Position numbers and translations under genes: made by a program. A stretch of DNA of 41,550 nucleotides from Zoogloea oleivorans. Its GTDB lineage: Bacteria > Pseudomonadota > Gammaproteobacteria > Burkholderiales > Rhodocyclaceae. The DNA lies in the NCBI GenBank assembly GCA_030157785.1, contig JAOAUC010000048.1:1-41550 (forward strand). The letters are read 5' to 3'. Below, one piece after another: positions 23,837 through 32,172 of this stretch. The first letter of the stretch is position 1; every line of letters begins with the position of its first letter. The notes under the pieces were generated by a model, which searched no databases, had not been told where the DNA came from, and saw only the letters and a list, made by a program, of their open reading frames with translations.

Positions 23837-25150
23837 ATGAAACTCGAAGACCTCATCCTCGTCAGCATCGACGACCACGCCATTGAGCCGCCCAACGCCT
23901 TCGCCCGCCACATGCCGGCGAAATTCAAGGGCCGCGAGCCGCACATCGAATCCCGTGGCGGACGAGACGTGTGGGTGTTTGAAGAGCGCGCCACCGGTTA
24001 CATGGGCCTCAATTCGGTGGTCGGCCGCCCCAAGGAAGAGTACGGCATGGAGCCCCTCGGCTACGAGCACATGCGCCGCGGCACTTGGGACATCCAGGCC
24101 CGCGTGGACGACATGAACGCCAACGGCGTGCTCGGCTCGATCTGCTTTCCGACCTTCCCCGGCTTTGCCGGCCAGCGCTTCCAGACCTACCCCGATCGCG
24201 CCGTCTCCCTCGCCGCGATCCAGGCCTACAACGACTGGCATCTGCACGACTGGTGCAACGCCGCACCAGGCCGCTTCATTCCCCTGGCTATCGTACCCTG
24301 GTGGGACCCGGTCGCTGCCGCAGCCGAAATCAACCGCATGGCCAAGCTCGGCGTGCATGCCATCACCTTCTCCGACAACCCGGCCCTGCACGGATTTCCG
24401 TCCATCCACGACCCTTACTGGGACCCGATGTGGAAGGCCTGCGCCGACAACAGCGTGGTGATCAACTGCCACATCGGCACCGGCGCCAAGGCCGACCACG
24501 CCTCCGACCTGTCACCGATCGACGCCTGGATCACCTCGATGCCGATCTCCATCGCCAATTCGGCGGCCGACTGGATCTGGGCTCCCATGTGGAAGAAGTA
24601 CCCGAACCTGAAGATGGCCCTGTCGGAAGGCGGCATCGGCTGGATTCCCTACCTGCTCGAACGCGCCGACTTCACCCATCGCCACCACAAGGCATGGACC
24701 AATGCCGACTTCGGCGGCCAGAAGCCCAGCGAAGTCTTCAAGAAGCACATCATCACCTGCTTCATCGAGGACGATTTCGGCCTGCAGAACCTCAAGCACA
24801 TCGGCGAGGACATGGTCGGCTGGGAATGCGACTACCCCCACTCCGACTGCACCTGGCCGAACTCGCCCGAGGTCGTATGGGAAAGTTTCAAGCATCTGGC
24901 GGACGAGACCATCAACAAGGTCACCCACCTGAACGTGATGCGCGAATACAACTACGCCCCCTTCGCCCTCCTCGGTCGCGAAAACTGCACCGTCGGCGCT
25001 CTGCGTGCCCAGGCCAAAGCCAAGGGTGTGAACACCGCGCCAGCCCTCGGCATGGGCGGTGCCGCACCGAAGCGCGAGGCCGGCAAGCCGGTCACTTCGG
25101 GCGACATTAACGCCATGTTCAAGCAGGCCGACGCCGAGACGGCACTCTAA
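23837..25150 (+). CDS. Metal-dependent amidohydrolase-2 family hydrolase/decarboxylase
   Basis: A 437-residue TIM-barrel protein of the ACMSD-like amidohydrolase group. Likely metal ligands are the Asp12-x-His14 pair in SIDDHAIEPP, a histidine in NCHIGTG, and an aspartate in WECDYPHSD near the end of the barrel. The segments GVLGSICFPTFPGFAG and ALSEGGIGWIPYLLERAD are characteristic of this group. Members hydrolyse or decarboxylate products of aromatic degradation, so action on a product of the Rieske oxygenase or on a later ring-fission product is plausible. The last 40 or so residues are alanine/glycine/lysine-rich and look like a flexible tail. AGGAGA precedes the ATG. Confidence 0.88.
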   Translation: MKLEDLILVSIDDHAIEPPNAFARHMPAKFKGREPHIESRGGRDVWVFEERATGYMGLNSVVGRPKEEYGMEPLGYEHMRRGTWDIQARVDDMNANGVLGSICFPTFPGFAGQRFQTYPDRAVSLAAIQAYNDWHLHDWCNAAPGRFIPLAIVPWWDPVAAAAEINRMAKLGVHAITFSDNPALHGFPSIHDPYWDPMWKACADNSVVINCHIGTGAKADHASDLSPIDAWITSMPISIANSAADWIWAPMWKKYPNLKMALSEGGIGWIPYLLERADFTHRHHKAWTNADFGGQKPSEVFKKHIITCFIEDDFGLQNLKHIGEDMVGWECDYPHSDCTWPNSPEVVWESFKHLADETINKVTHLNVMREYNYAPFALLGRENCTVGALRAQAKAKGVNTAPALGMGGAAPKREAGKPVTSGDINAMFKQADAETAL

Positions 25151-25160
25151 GCCCCACTTC

Positions 25161-25219
25161 CGCAAGCCGCGGCCCCCTTCATGCCATCGGCGTCCCGCCG
25201 TGGCAGGGGCCGGCTTGCG
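25161..25219. other. Long intercistronic hairpin before the CrtI-like gene
   Basis: CGCAAGCCG and GCCCC on the left pair with GGGGC and CGGCTTGCG on the right (two-base bulge). Inside, TGCCA-T-CGGCG pairs with CGCCG-TGGCA around a three-base loop. About 24 base pairs in 59 bases fill most of the 99-base gap. There is no T-tract. It lies ten bases after the amidohydrolase stop and 30 before the next start. Likely roles are 3'-end protection, partial termination or differential expression within the operon. Confidence 0.8.
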
Positions 25220-25249
25220 CCCAAGAATTGACCCGGGAGATTCCCAATC

Positions 25250-26833
25250 ATGAGCGAAACATTCGATATCGTCGTGGCCGGTGGCGGCCATAACGGGCTG
25301 GTTGCCGCCTGCTACCTGCAAAAGGCCGGCCTCAAGGTGTGTGTTGTAGAGAAGAACGACAAGGTCGGCGGCGGCGTCATGACCCGCGAACTGACGGTAC
25401 CGGGCTTCAAGCACGACGTCTGTTCAGTGGCCCATACCCTGCTGCAGGCCAACCCGCTGCTGCGCAACGACGAACTGGAACTCAAATCGAAGTTCGGGCT
25501 GAAGTACATCAACCCGGACAAGATGACCGCCATCTTTTACGACGACGGCACGACGCTCGAGTTCTACACCGATCTGGAACGCACCTGCCAGGCCATCGCC
25601 AAGTTCTCGGCCAAGGACGCCGAAGCCTACCGGCGCTTCAACCATCAGGTCTTCCAGAACCTCGACATGATGGTCATGGGCATGTTCCATTCGCCCCCCA
25701 GTGCCAGCACCCAGGCGGTAATGATGGAACAGAGCGCCGTCGGCCAAGACCTGATGCGCACCCAGGCCATGAGTGCCTGGGATGTCATCTGCGAATGGTT
25801 CGAGAACGACAAGGTCAAAATTGCCCTCGCCCGCTACGCCTCCGAAGCCATGATGAACCCGTTCAACAACGGAACCGGTTTCGGCTTCTACATCATCCTG
25901 CCCTTCATGCACCGCTACGGCGTGGGCATTCCGGTCGGTGGCTCGGGTGCCTTCGCCGACGCGCTGCGCGCCTGCCTCGAATCCCACGGCGGCGTGGTCC
26001 GAACCTCGGCACCTGTGAAGCAGATGCGCATGCAGGGCAGCAAGGTGACCGGCGTGGTGCTGGAGTCCGGCGAGGAGATCGTTGCCACCCGTGCGGTGAT
26101 CTCGACCATGCACGTCAAGCAGGTCTTCCCCGACATGGTGCCCGGAGCCAGCCTGCCGGAAGGCTTCGAGCCACGTATCCGCGGCCTCAAGCACAACAGC
26201 TTCCAGCCCTTCAACCTGCACCTGGCCTTGCACGAAGCGCCTCAGTACAAGGTTGGCCCGGCAGTGGACGACTTCTTCTGGGTCGAGCGCTCCCATTCCA
26301 ACTGGGAAGACTTTGCCCGTGCCTTCTCCGACCTCGAGTTCGGCATCCCGCGCCGCGACTTCATCGCCTACGTCATGCAGGACGTCTACGACAAGACCCG
26401 CGCGCCGGACGGCAAGCGTGTGCTCAACATGTACGCCTTCGCCCCCTACAACGTGAAGGGTGGCCCGCAGAAATGGGACGAAATCGGCAAGGAAGTCGCC
26501 CACGGCTTCCTGGATGACCTGCGCAAGCTCACCACCAACATGAGTGACGACAACATCATCGGCTTCTCGTGGATGACGCCGCTGGACATCGAGCGCCACA
26601 ACAACGCCATGATCGGGGCCGACATTCTTCACTTCGGCTCCTACAACTGGCAGATCGGCGGCAACCGCCCGGCCCCCGGCTACGGCCAGTACAAGTCGCC
26701 GGTCGATGGCCTCTACATGGCCGGCGCCAGCACCCATCCGGGCGGCGGTGTCACCGCATCATCGGGCCGCAACGTGGCGCGAGTGCTGATGGAGGAGTTC
26801 AACTTGGATTTCGACAAGCTGGTCGACGCCTGA
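25250..26833 (+). CDS. CrtI/phytoene-desaturase-like FAD oxidoreductase
   Basis: A 527-residue flavoprotein. The dinucleotide-binding motif VAGGGHNGLVAA lies at 9-20, followed by CVVEKNDKVGGG, and the C-terminal FAD segment GLYMAGASTHPGGGVTASSGRN. This layout is shared by carotenoid desaturases/isomerases, retinol saturases and amine oxidases of the same superfamily. In proteobacterial degradation clusters such proteins are annotated NAD(P)/FAD-dependent oxidoreductases of unknown substrate. With a Rieske oxygenase and hydrolase in the operon, dehydrogenation or saturation of an alicyclic or polyene intermediate fits best, but this is inference. GGGAGA precedes the ATG. Confidence 0.87.
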   Translation: MSETFDIVVAGGGHNGLVAACYLQKAGLKVCVVEKNDKVGGGVMTRELTVPGFKHDVCSVAHTLLQANPLLRNDELELKSKFGLKYINPDKMTAIFYDDGTTLEFYTDLERTCQAIAKFSAKDAEAYRRFNHQVFQNLDMMVMGMFHSPPSASTQAVMMEQSAVGQDLMRTQAMSAWDVICEWFENDKVKIALARYASEAMMNPFNNGTGFGFYIILPFMHRYGVGIPVGGSGAFADALRACLESHGGVVRTSAPVKQMRMQGSKVTGVVLESGEEIVATRAVISTMHVKQVFPDMVPGASLPEGFEPRIRGLKHNSFQPFNLHLALHEAPQYKVGPAVDDFFWVERSHSNWEDFARAFSDLEFGIPRRDFIAYVMQDVYDKTRAPDGKRVLNMYAFAPYNVKGGPQKWDEIGKEVAHGFLDDLRKLTTNMSDDNIIGFSWMTPLDIERHNNAMIGADILHFGSYNWQIGGNRPAPGYGQYKSPVDGLYMAGASTHPGGGVTASSGRNVARVLMEEFNLDFDKLVDA

Positions 26834-26854
26834 CTGGCAAGGAGGGGCCAAACC

Positions 26855-27103
26855 ATGAAGATGTTCAGCAAGGAAGGGATCGAGATGATGGAAGTCAAAT
26901 CGATCCAGCAGGATGGCGACAATCTCGTCATGAAGGGCAAGGTCATGGGCTCGATGTCTACCGTGATCCTCATCAAACCGGAGGACTGCTGGCAGGCCGT
27001 CAAGCTGCTCGGCTGGCGAACGCTGCTGCACATGCCGCTGATTCTGTTCAAAGGCTATTGGCAGGCGAAAAAGTCGGCTGAGGGCAAGGTGGCCAAGGCT
27101 TGA
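26855..27103 (+). CDS. 82-residue hypothetical protein at the end of the Rieske operon
   Basis: The small protein begins 21 bases after the CrtI-like stop and has a good AGGAGG ribosome site before MKMFSKEG. It shows two parts: a short beta-rich N-terminal half (MEVKSIQQDGDNLVMKGKV) and a C-terminal half with one hydrophobic stretch, TLLHMPLILFKGYW, followed by a lysine-rich tail. That suggests peripheral or single-pass membrane attachment. I do not recognise a family. Its spacing, codon use and frame continuity with the operon make it a real gene. Confidence 0.75.
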   Translation: MKMFSKEGIEMMEVKSIQQDGDNLVMKGKVMGSMSTVILIKPEDCWQAVKLLGWRTLLHMPLILFKGYWQAKKSAEGKVAKA

Positions 27104-27133
27104 TTCATCCTGCGCTGCCGGCGGCACGATCCC

Positions 27134-28345
27134 TCACTTCGAGAGTCGGGCCGCCAGCAGCACACCAAGCCCGGCGCACAGGCACAGGCCAGCGGCACCC
27201 AGAGCAAGGCTCAGCAACGACCCCCACAACAATGGCGCCAGCACGGCAGCGATAAGCGCATTGAAGGCTGTCTGGACGAATAACTGCACCGACGAGGCCA
27301 TGCCCCGGCGCTCCGGCACGCAATCGAGCCCGCGTACGGTCAGGGTCGGAATGGCCAGCGACATGCCGAGGTTGAAGACGAAGATGTGGATCACGTACCA
27401 GGCGACGCCAGCAGGTGCGATGAAGCACACGGCGATGTCGTAGCACATCGCACACCCCATGATCAGAAAGGCGCACTTGAGGGTTGTGGGCAGCGACCAG
27501 CGCTGGGCAACCCGCCCGGCCAGTGCAGAACCCAGCATCAGGCCACCGGTAGCCGGGCCGAACAGCCACAGGAAATCCGTCTCGCCGAGTCCCAGGTGCT
27601 GCATCAGGAACACCGGCGCCGACAGCACATACAGAAAGAAGCCGCCGAACATGCACGCGTAGGCCATTGCCCAGGTCATGAAAGGCAGACTGCCGAAGAC
27701 CCCCGCATAGCCCCGCACCAGTGCAGAAAAATTGAAAGGCTGGCGTTTCTCCGGTGGCAGCGTTTCGGGCAGTCGCATGGCCACGGCCACAAAGAGGCTG
27801 AGGGCCAGCAGGCACAGAAAGATGAACACGGAACGCCAGCCAAACGCCGCCTGCAGCCAGCCCCCAACCAGTGGTGCGATGGCGGGCGCCAACCCGAACA
27901 TCATCACCACGTGGGACATCATGCGCTGGGCCAGTGGCCCCTCGTGCAAGTCGCGGACCACAGCGCGGCCGATGACAATGCCAGCCCCCGCCGAGAAGCC
28001 CTGAAAGGCGCGCAGCACCCACAACTGCTCGACACGGGTGGCCAGCGCACAGCCGAAGGAGGCAAGCGCATACACCGCAAGCCCCACCAGTACCACCCGA
28101 CGGCGTCCCAGCGAATCGGAAATCGACCCGTGCCACAGGGCCATGAAGGCGAAGGAGGCAAAATAGATCGACACCGTCTGCTGGAGGGCGGTCCGGTCGG
28201 TGCCCAGCACCACCGCCATCTCGCCGAAGGACGGCAGGTAGGTATTGATCGAGAACGGCCCAACCATGGCCAGTCCGGCCAGAATCACCGTGGTACCGAG
28301 GTAGCCCGCCCGGGAAGGATGCCGCTGCGGCAGAAGCTCAGCCAT
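27134..28345 (-). CDS. MFS transporter, Bcr/CflA (DHA1) type
   Basis: A 403-residue, twelve-helix major-facilitator protein. The loop 2-3 motif GSISDSLGRRRVVLVG is clear, and the motif C-like GPFSINTYLPSF region in helix 1 resembles Bcr/CflA drug exporters. The start MAELLPQRHPS overlaps the end of the 43-residue gene by eight bases, so the two are translationally coupled. It is the last gene of the long minus-strand operon and convergent with the Rieske operon; the 30-base gap between the two stop codons shows no clear terminator. Export of a pathway intermediate or uptake of substrate are both possible. Confidence 0.9.
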   Translation of the reverse strand: MAELLPQRHPSRAGYLGTTVILAGLAMVGPFSINTYLPSFGEMAVVLGTDRTALQQTVSIYFASFAFMALWHGSISDSLGRRRVVLVGLAVYALASFGCALATRVEQLWVLRAFQGFSAGAGIVIGRAVVRDLHEGPLAQRMMSHVVMMFGLAPAIAPLVGGWLQAAFGWRSVFIFLCLLALSLFVAVAMRLPETLPPEKRQPFNFSALVRGYAGVFGSLPFMTWAMAYACMFGGFFLYVLSAPVFLMQHLGLGETDFLWLFGPATGGLMLGSALAGRVAQRWSLPTTLKCAFLIMGCAMCYDIAVCFIAPAGVAWYVIHIFVFNLGMSLAIPTLTVRGLDCVPERRGMASSVQLFVQTAFNALIAAVLAPLLWGSLLSLALGAAGLCLCAGLGVLLAARLSK

Positions 28346-28469
28346 CCATGTCGAGCACAGCCGAAATATCGGCACTCGGGTCGGCGTCGGCGGCGTCGAA
28401 GTAGCGCTCGTCTTGCGGGCGCAACACGGCATTGCCCCGGGGCTGGATCACGTAGGAAATGCGTGGCAT
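28338..28469 (-). CDS. 43-residue translationally coupled small protein
   Basis: A short frame starting at an ATG that shares its A with the TGA stop of the dehydrogenase gene (TGATG) and ending with a TGA eight bases inside the MFS gene. It encodes an acidic, soluble peptide beginning MPRISYVIQPRGNAVLRP and containing DERYFDAADADPSADI. The double overlap and the non-repetitive, charged composition argue for a real gene rather than a shadow. I know no family for it. Without it there would be an unexplained gap of about 120 bases in an otherwise tight operon. Confidence 0.6.
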   Translation of the reverse strand: MPRISYVIQPRGNAVLRPQDERYFDAADADPSADISAVLDMDG

Positions 28470-29395
28470 CAGCCGCGGATTCGGGCCGTGATCTTGGCGT
28501 GCGGGCCATCCACCTGGGCGGCCCACGCATCCGCGGCCTGATCGAGGCTGTAGTCCACGTAATCGACGACGATGTTCTGTTCGCGGGCGATGACCAGCAG
28601 ACGCTCCCAGATGGCCCGGCGATCGGCCGGCGGACGCTGGCCGGTGCCCACGCAGGACAGGCTACGGAACAACAGATCAGCAATATCCAGGTTCAGCTGG
28701 CGGCCTGCTCCGGTGCCTATGGTCAGGATGCGCGCCCCCCAGCGGGTAGCCTTGAGGGCGTTGAGCATGGGCTGTCCGCACACCAGATCAAGCACCACGT
28801 CGAAGCCGTCGCCGGAGACCGCCTTGAGGGCCGCCACGTCGTCATCACCACCGAGTTGCACCGTCGCATCGGCAATGCCGCGCTCGCTCAGCCGGGCCAA
28901 TGCAGTGCCGTTGCGCGCAGCGGCGACCACCCGACCAGCGCCCAGGTAGCGGGCCAGTTGCAGGGCGATCTGGCCGAGGGTGCCGGTGGCCCCGAGGATC
29001 AGCACGTTCTCGCCCGCCTTGATGTTGGCCTGCTCCAGCGGCACCAGTGCACCGGTGGCGGCGATACCCATCGCAATCGCTGTCCGGTCGTCCACGCCGT
29101 CGGGCACGTCCCACACCTCCTCGGCCGGCACCAGGGTCTGCTCGGCCCAGGCGCCGTAGGGCAGCACCGAGCGCTCGCCGAAATACACCCGGCGTCCGTC
29201 CGGCGCCCGACCGACACCCTCGCCGCGAATTACGCAGGGGTATTCCACCCCCAGACGATAGGCCCCGAGCACGTCCCAGCCACCCAGGCCGGCGGTGTCC
29301 ACATCAATCAGGATGCAAGCCTCCCGCGCCTGGGGCGCCGGAAAATCGCGGATGACCGGGGCCGCGCCCCGTTCGGTAATCACAGCTGCACGCAT
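28469..29395 (-). CDS. Zinc-independent alcohol dehydrogenase / quinone oxidoreductase family
   Basis: A 308-residue MDR-superfamily protein. It has a GroES-like N-terminal domain (1-100) and a Rossmann domain with VLILGATGTLGQIALQLARY at 131-150. The cysteine cluster of zinc alcohol dehydrogenases is absent, so it belongs with quinone-oxidoreductase or enoyl-reductase-like members that use NADPH. Substrates could be enones or acyl-CoA enoyl groups. It lies ten bases after the SDR gene and its stop overlaps the start of the small coupled gene. Confidence 0.88.
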   Translation of the reverse strand: MRAAVITERGAAPVIRDFPAPQAREACILIDVDTAGLGGWDVLGAYRLGVEYPCVIRGEGVGRAPDGRRVYFGERSVLPYGAWAEQTLVPAEEVWDVPDGVDDRTAIAMGIAATGALVPLEQANIKAGENVLILGATGTLGQIALQLARYLGAGRVVAAARNGTALARLSERGIADATVQLGGDDDVAALKAVSGDGFDVVLDLVCGQPMLNALKATRWGARILTIGTGAGRQLNLDIADLLFRSLSCVGTGQRPPADRRAIWERLLVIAREQNIVVDYVDYSLDQAADAWAAQVDGPHAKITARIRG

Positions 29396-29405
29396 GGCTC
29401 GCCCT

Positions 29406-30233
29406 TTACATCTTGTTGCTGCCGGACTGGGCGAACAGCGCTTTCATGCCCACCATCGACGGTGTATGGCTCCCGAAACCGCCATCGGCGACGATGGTCG
29501 TGCCGGTGATGAAGGACGACTCGTCCGAAGCCAGGAAGGCCACCACATCGGCGATCTGTCGTGGGGTGCCGAGTTCCGGTGTCAGGTGGTTCTCGCGGAT
29601 GATGTTGAGTAGCGCGGCGGGCATTGTCTCGTGGGCGTTTTCTGCCGGCGCGAGGCCGATCTGGAGCGCGTTGGAGCGCACGCCCTGCTTGCCGTACTGG
29701 GCTGCGACGGACTTGGCCAGCATCATCAGTCCGGCCTTGGAAGCGGCGTAGGCCGACAGGGTCACGTCGCCCTGGGCACCGAGGCCGGAGGTGGCGAAAA
29801 TCACCGATCCACGGCCGAGCTTGAGCATCTCGGGAATGGCGTGCTTGCAGCACAGCATGGCGCCACGCAGATTCACCGCCATTGCCCGGTCCCAGGCGTC
29901 CACGTCCATGTTGATGACGTCCCGGTCCTTCTGGCGCTGCTCCATGTTGAGGAGGGCCGCATTGTTGTGCAGCACGTCGATGTGCCCGAAGTGGGCCACC
30001 ACGGTCTCGACCATCGCCTTGACGTCGGCCTCCTGCGACACATCGGTGCTCACCCCAATGGCTTTGCCGCCGCTGGCGCGGATGCTCTCGGCCACGACTT
30101 CGGCAGCCGCGCTGTTGATATCCACCACCGCCACGCCGGCCCCGTGGGAAGCCAGCACGCGCGCACACTCGGCGCCGAGACCACCGCCTGCACCGGTAAT
30201 GATCGCCACGCGCCCTTCAAGTTTTCCTGCCAT
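29406..30233 (-). CDS. Short-chain dehydrogenase/reductase (classical SDR)
   Basis: A 275-residue SDR with an intact active site: TGAGGGLG at 13-20, Asp38 after the second strand (NAD preference), Asn121, Ser149, Tyr162 and Lys166 (AYAASK). The C-terminal segment FITGTTIVADGG is followed by a longer-than-usual tail of about 25 residues. It would oxidise a secondary alcohol or diol, for example a cis-dihydrodiol or 3-hydroxy group, in the operon that also carries VOC and hydratase genes. GGAG precedes the ATG. Confidence 0.92.
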   Translation of the reverse strand: MAGKLEGRVAIITGAGGGLGAECARVLASHGAGVAVVDINSAAAEVVAESIRASGGKAIGVSTDVSQEADVKAMVETVVAHFGHIDVLHNNAALLNMEQRQKDRDVINMDVDAWDRAMAVNLRGAMLCCKHAIPEMLKLGRGSVIFATSGLGAQGDVTLSAYAASKAGLMMLAKSVAAQYGKQGVRSNALQIGLAPAENAHETMPAALLNIIRENHLTPELGTPRQIADVVAFLASDESSFITGTTIVADGGFGSHTPSMVGMKALFAQSGSNKM

Positions 30234-30277
30234 GTCTGTTCTCCGTCCAATCCTGTTGTGATGAATACGCTCGGGCC

Positions 30278-31102
30278 TCAGCGACCGGAGAAACGGGGTT
30301 CGCGTTTTTCACGGAAGGCCTGGGCAGCCTCCTTGACGTCCGACGTCGGGGCCAGCATTGCAAACAAGTCCAGCTCCAGGTCGAGACCCTTCTTCAGGTC
30401 CAGGTCCAGCGCCGCCCGGGCCGCCCGCTTCACGTAAAGCGTGGCCAGCGGTGGCTTCACTGCGATGCGCGTGGCGAATTCGGCGACCTCCTGCAGCAGG
30501 GTTTCGGCACTGCTGGCAATGCGCGTCACCAGGCCGATATCCCGCGCCTGTTCGGCGGTATAGCGCTCGCCGGTGAGTAATGCGTCCATCGCCCTCCCTG
30601 GCCCGATCACCCGGGCCAGGCGCTGGGTACCTCCGCCGCCGGGAATCAGGCCAAGCCCGGTCTCCGGCAGGGCGAAAATGGCTTCCGGCGCGGCAAAGCG
30701 AATGTCGCAAGCCAACGCCAGCTCCATGCCCCCGCCCATGCAGTAGCCGTGGAGGGCTGCGATGACGGGTTTCTCGATCCTGTCGAGGGCCTCGATCCAG
30801 CGCGCCCGCTCCATGCGCCGGCGTACTTCAATCGACGATTCGGGGCCCCGCGACTCCTTGATGTCGGCCCCGGCGCAAAAACCCCGCAGGCCTTCACCGC
30901 GAAAGATGATCACGCGAATCTGCGGATCGGCGTCGAGGGCCGCCAGGGCCGTCGGCACACCACTGCGAATGTCGTCGTTGATGGCATTGATCTGCCCCGG
31001 CCGGTTGAGCACCACCCAGCCGATGCCGCCTTCCCGCACCAGCATGACGGCGGGGTTGATCACCTCCGTTACTGCGGCGCCCACTGCAGTCGATTCGCCC
31101 AT
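30278..31102 (-). CDS. Enoyl-CoA hydratase
   Basis: A 274-residue crotonase-fold enzyme with both catalytic glutamates, Glu127 in GGGMELALACD and Glu147 in ALPETGLGLIPGGGGTQR, and the oxyanion segment GFCAGADIKE. It should hydrate a 2-enoyl-CoA. The start codon lies two bases from the VOC gene stop, so expression is coupled. It has no dehydrogenase partner within this operon apart from the SDR 44 bases downstream, which could oxidise its 3-hydroxy product. Confidence 0.92.
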   Translation of the reverse strand: MGESTAVGAAVTEVINPAVMLVREGGIGWVVLNRPGQINAINDDIRSGVPTALAALDADPQIRVIIFRGEGLRGFCAGADIKESRGPESSIEVRRRMERARWIEALDRIEKPVIAALHGYCMGGGMELALACDIRFAAPEAIFALPETGLGLIPGGGGTQRLARVIGPGRAMDALLTGERYTAEQARDIGLVTRIASSAETLLQEVAEFATRIAVKPPLATLYVKRAARAALDLDLKKGLDLELDLFAMLAPTSDVKEAAQAFREKREPRFSGR

Positions 31103-31103
31103 T

Positions 31104-32069
31104 TCAGCACTCCTCGAATTCGAAGATCTGACCGTTCAGTTCGGCAGGATCGATCTTGATCAGCGAACCGCCGCCAACCGCTTCCGATTCCTGCACCCAG
31201 GTGAATTTCACGCCGCGCGCACGCAGGTCTTCTGCCTTGGCGGCGAGGCCGTTCACCGCAATCCGGATGTAGTACGGGCCGGGGCCCCAACTGTTCAGAT
31301 AGAGGCCGGCCTCGCTGTCCCAGCGGGTCGCTTCGATCACATCGAGAGACGCGCTGTTCTGCAGGGTCAGGCCCATGGTGGCGCGGCGGTAACCTTCCCG
31401 ATGCAGGACCTCGACTTCGCCGACGGGCTCCCAGTCCAGGTTGCTGGAGCAGCAGCGCAGGGTGTGGTCCAGATCCCGCACCAGGAAGCCGCGGGCAGTC
31501 ACGCGGACCATGTCGCCCGGCTTCGGGTCGCGGGGCTGCGGGGCCGGCGTGGCAAAGGTGTCGGCGGGCATCTGCAGCGGCTCCATCGGCATCACCTCGA
31601 TGCACAGACCACCGTCCACCACCGGACGGTAGCGCGGATCTTCCGGCGTCACGCCAAGCCACAGGCGGTCAAAGGGCATCTCGGGGGTGCGCTGGGCCAT
31701 GCGGAACGGCAGGCGGCGACGCATCAGCTTGTCCACCAGGGCGTCGAACTTGGGGCCCTGGCAGGCCAGCACGATGGAGTGCGTCAGCATCGGGCGATGC
31801 CGACCCTGGTAGGCCATCAGGCTTTCGAGGAAGTCGTGGAACAACGGGTCGCCAGGGTTCGGACGGTCGAGGTGCCACTGGGGCTCGACTCGTGTCGGTG
31901 ACACCGCCAGGGACTTGTGCACCCGCAGGAAGTGGGCGATGTAAGGGTGGTTGTCAAAGGCCTGGCGCCAGTTGGGGTGAGAATGGATTCCCAGTTTTTT
32001 GACCAGCAGATCCGCCATCGCATCGGGATCCGGAACCATCATGTCGGCGCTCATCAACAGGTCGAACAT
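31104..32069 (-). CDS. VOC-superfamily (glyoxalase/extradiol-like) protein
   Basis: A 321-residue protein whose C-terminal half has a vicinal-oxygen-chelate look: a histidine- and aspartate-containing strand VRDLDHTLRCCSSNLDW, a PYYIRIAVNGL strand, and an ending ELNGQIFEFEE that aligns with the terminal glutamate motif. The N-terminal half (to about 150) shows a second, more divergent unit with THSIVLACQG. Family members include extradiol dioxygenases, glyoxalases and methylmalonyl-CoA epimerases. A complete His-His-Glu ring-cleavage triad is not obvious, so I do not call it a dioxygenase. It sits between the RND transporter gene and the hydratase gene. Confidence 0.75.
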   Translation of the reverse strand: MFDLLMSADMMVPDPDAMADLLVKKLGIHSHPNWRQAFDNHPYIAHFLRVHKSLAVSPTRVEPQWHLDRPNPGDPLFHDFLESLMAYQGRHRPMLTHSIVLACQGPKFDALVDKLMRRRLPFRMAQRTPEMPFDRLWLGVTPEDPRYRPVVDGGLCIEVMPMEPLQMPADTFATPAPQPRDPKPGDMVRVTARGFLVRDLDHTLRCCSSNLDWEPVGEVEVLHREGYRRATMGLTLQNSASLDVIEATRWDSEAGLYLNSWGPGPYYIRIAVNGLAAKAEDLRARGVKFTWVQESEAVGGGSLIKIDPAELNGQIFEFEEC

Positions 32070-32092
32070 TGCTTTTGTCTCCTTCTATTTGC

Positions 32093-32136
32093 GCGCACCG
32101 GTCCCTGACCGGAACGAATCCGGCCGGTCGGTGTGC
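32093..32136. other. Intercistronic stem-loop between transporter and VOC genes
   Basis: GCGCACC/GGTGTGC (one imperfect pair) enclose GACCGG/CCGGTC with an internal loop, in the 103-base gap. It separates the envelope-transport genes from the enzyme genes of the operon. No T-tract follows on the minus strand, so partial processing or attenuation is more likely than full termination. Confidence 0.4.
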
Positions 32137-32172
32137 CTATCGGTAATCGGGTTGTGAGGGCTGGGGCGCGTC

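Noticed and set aside
27104..27133. Terminator between the convergent Rieske and MFS operons
   Set aside because: The GC-rich stretch CTGCCGGCGGCA is partly self-complementary but leaves no room for a loop and no T-tract follows.
27386..29509. Very long open frame on the plus strand
   Set aside because: It is antisense to three well-supported genes (MFS, small protein, dehydrogenase), its product is rich in His, Arg, Gln and Gly without any family motif, and it arises from GC-rich codon bias.
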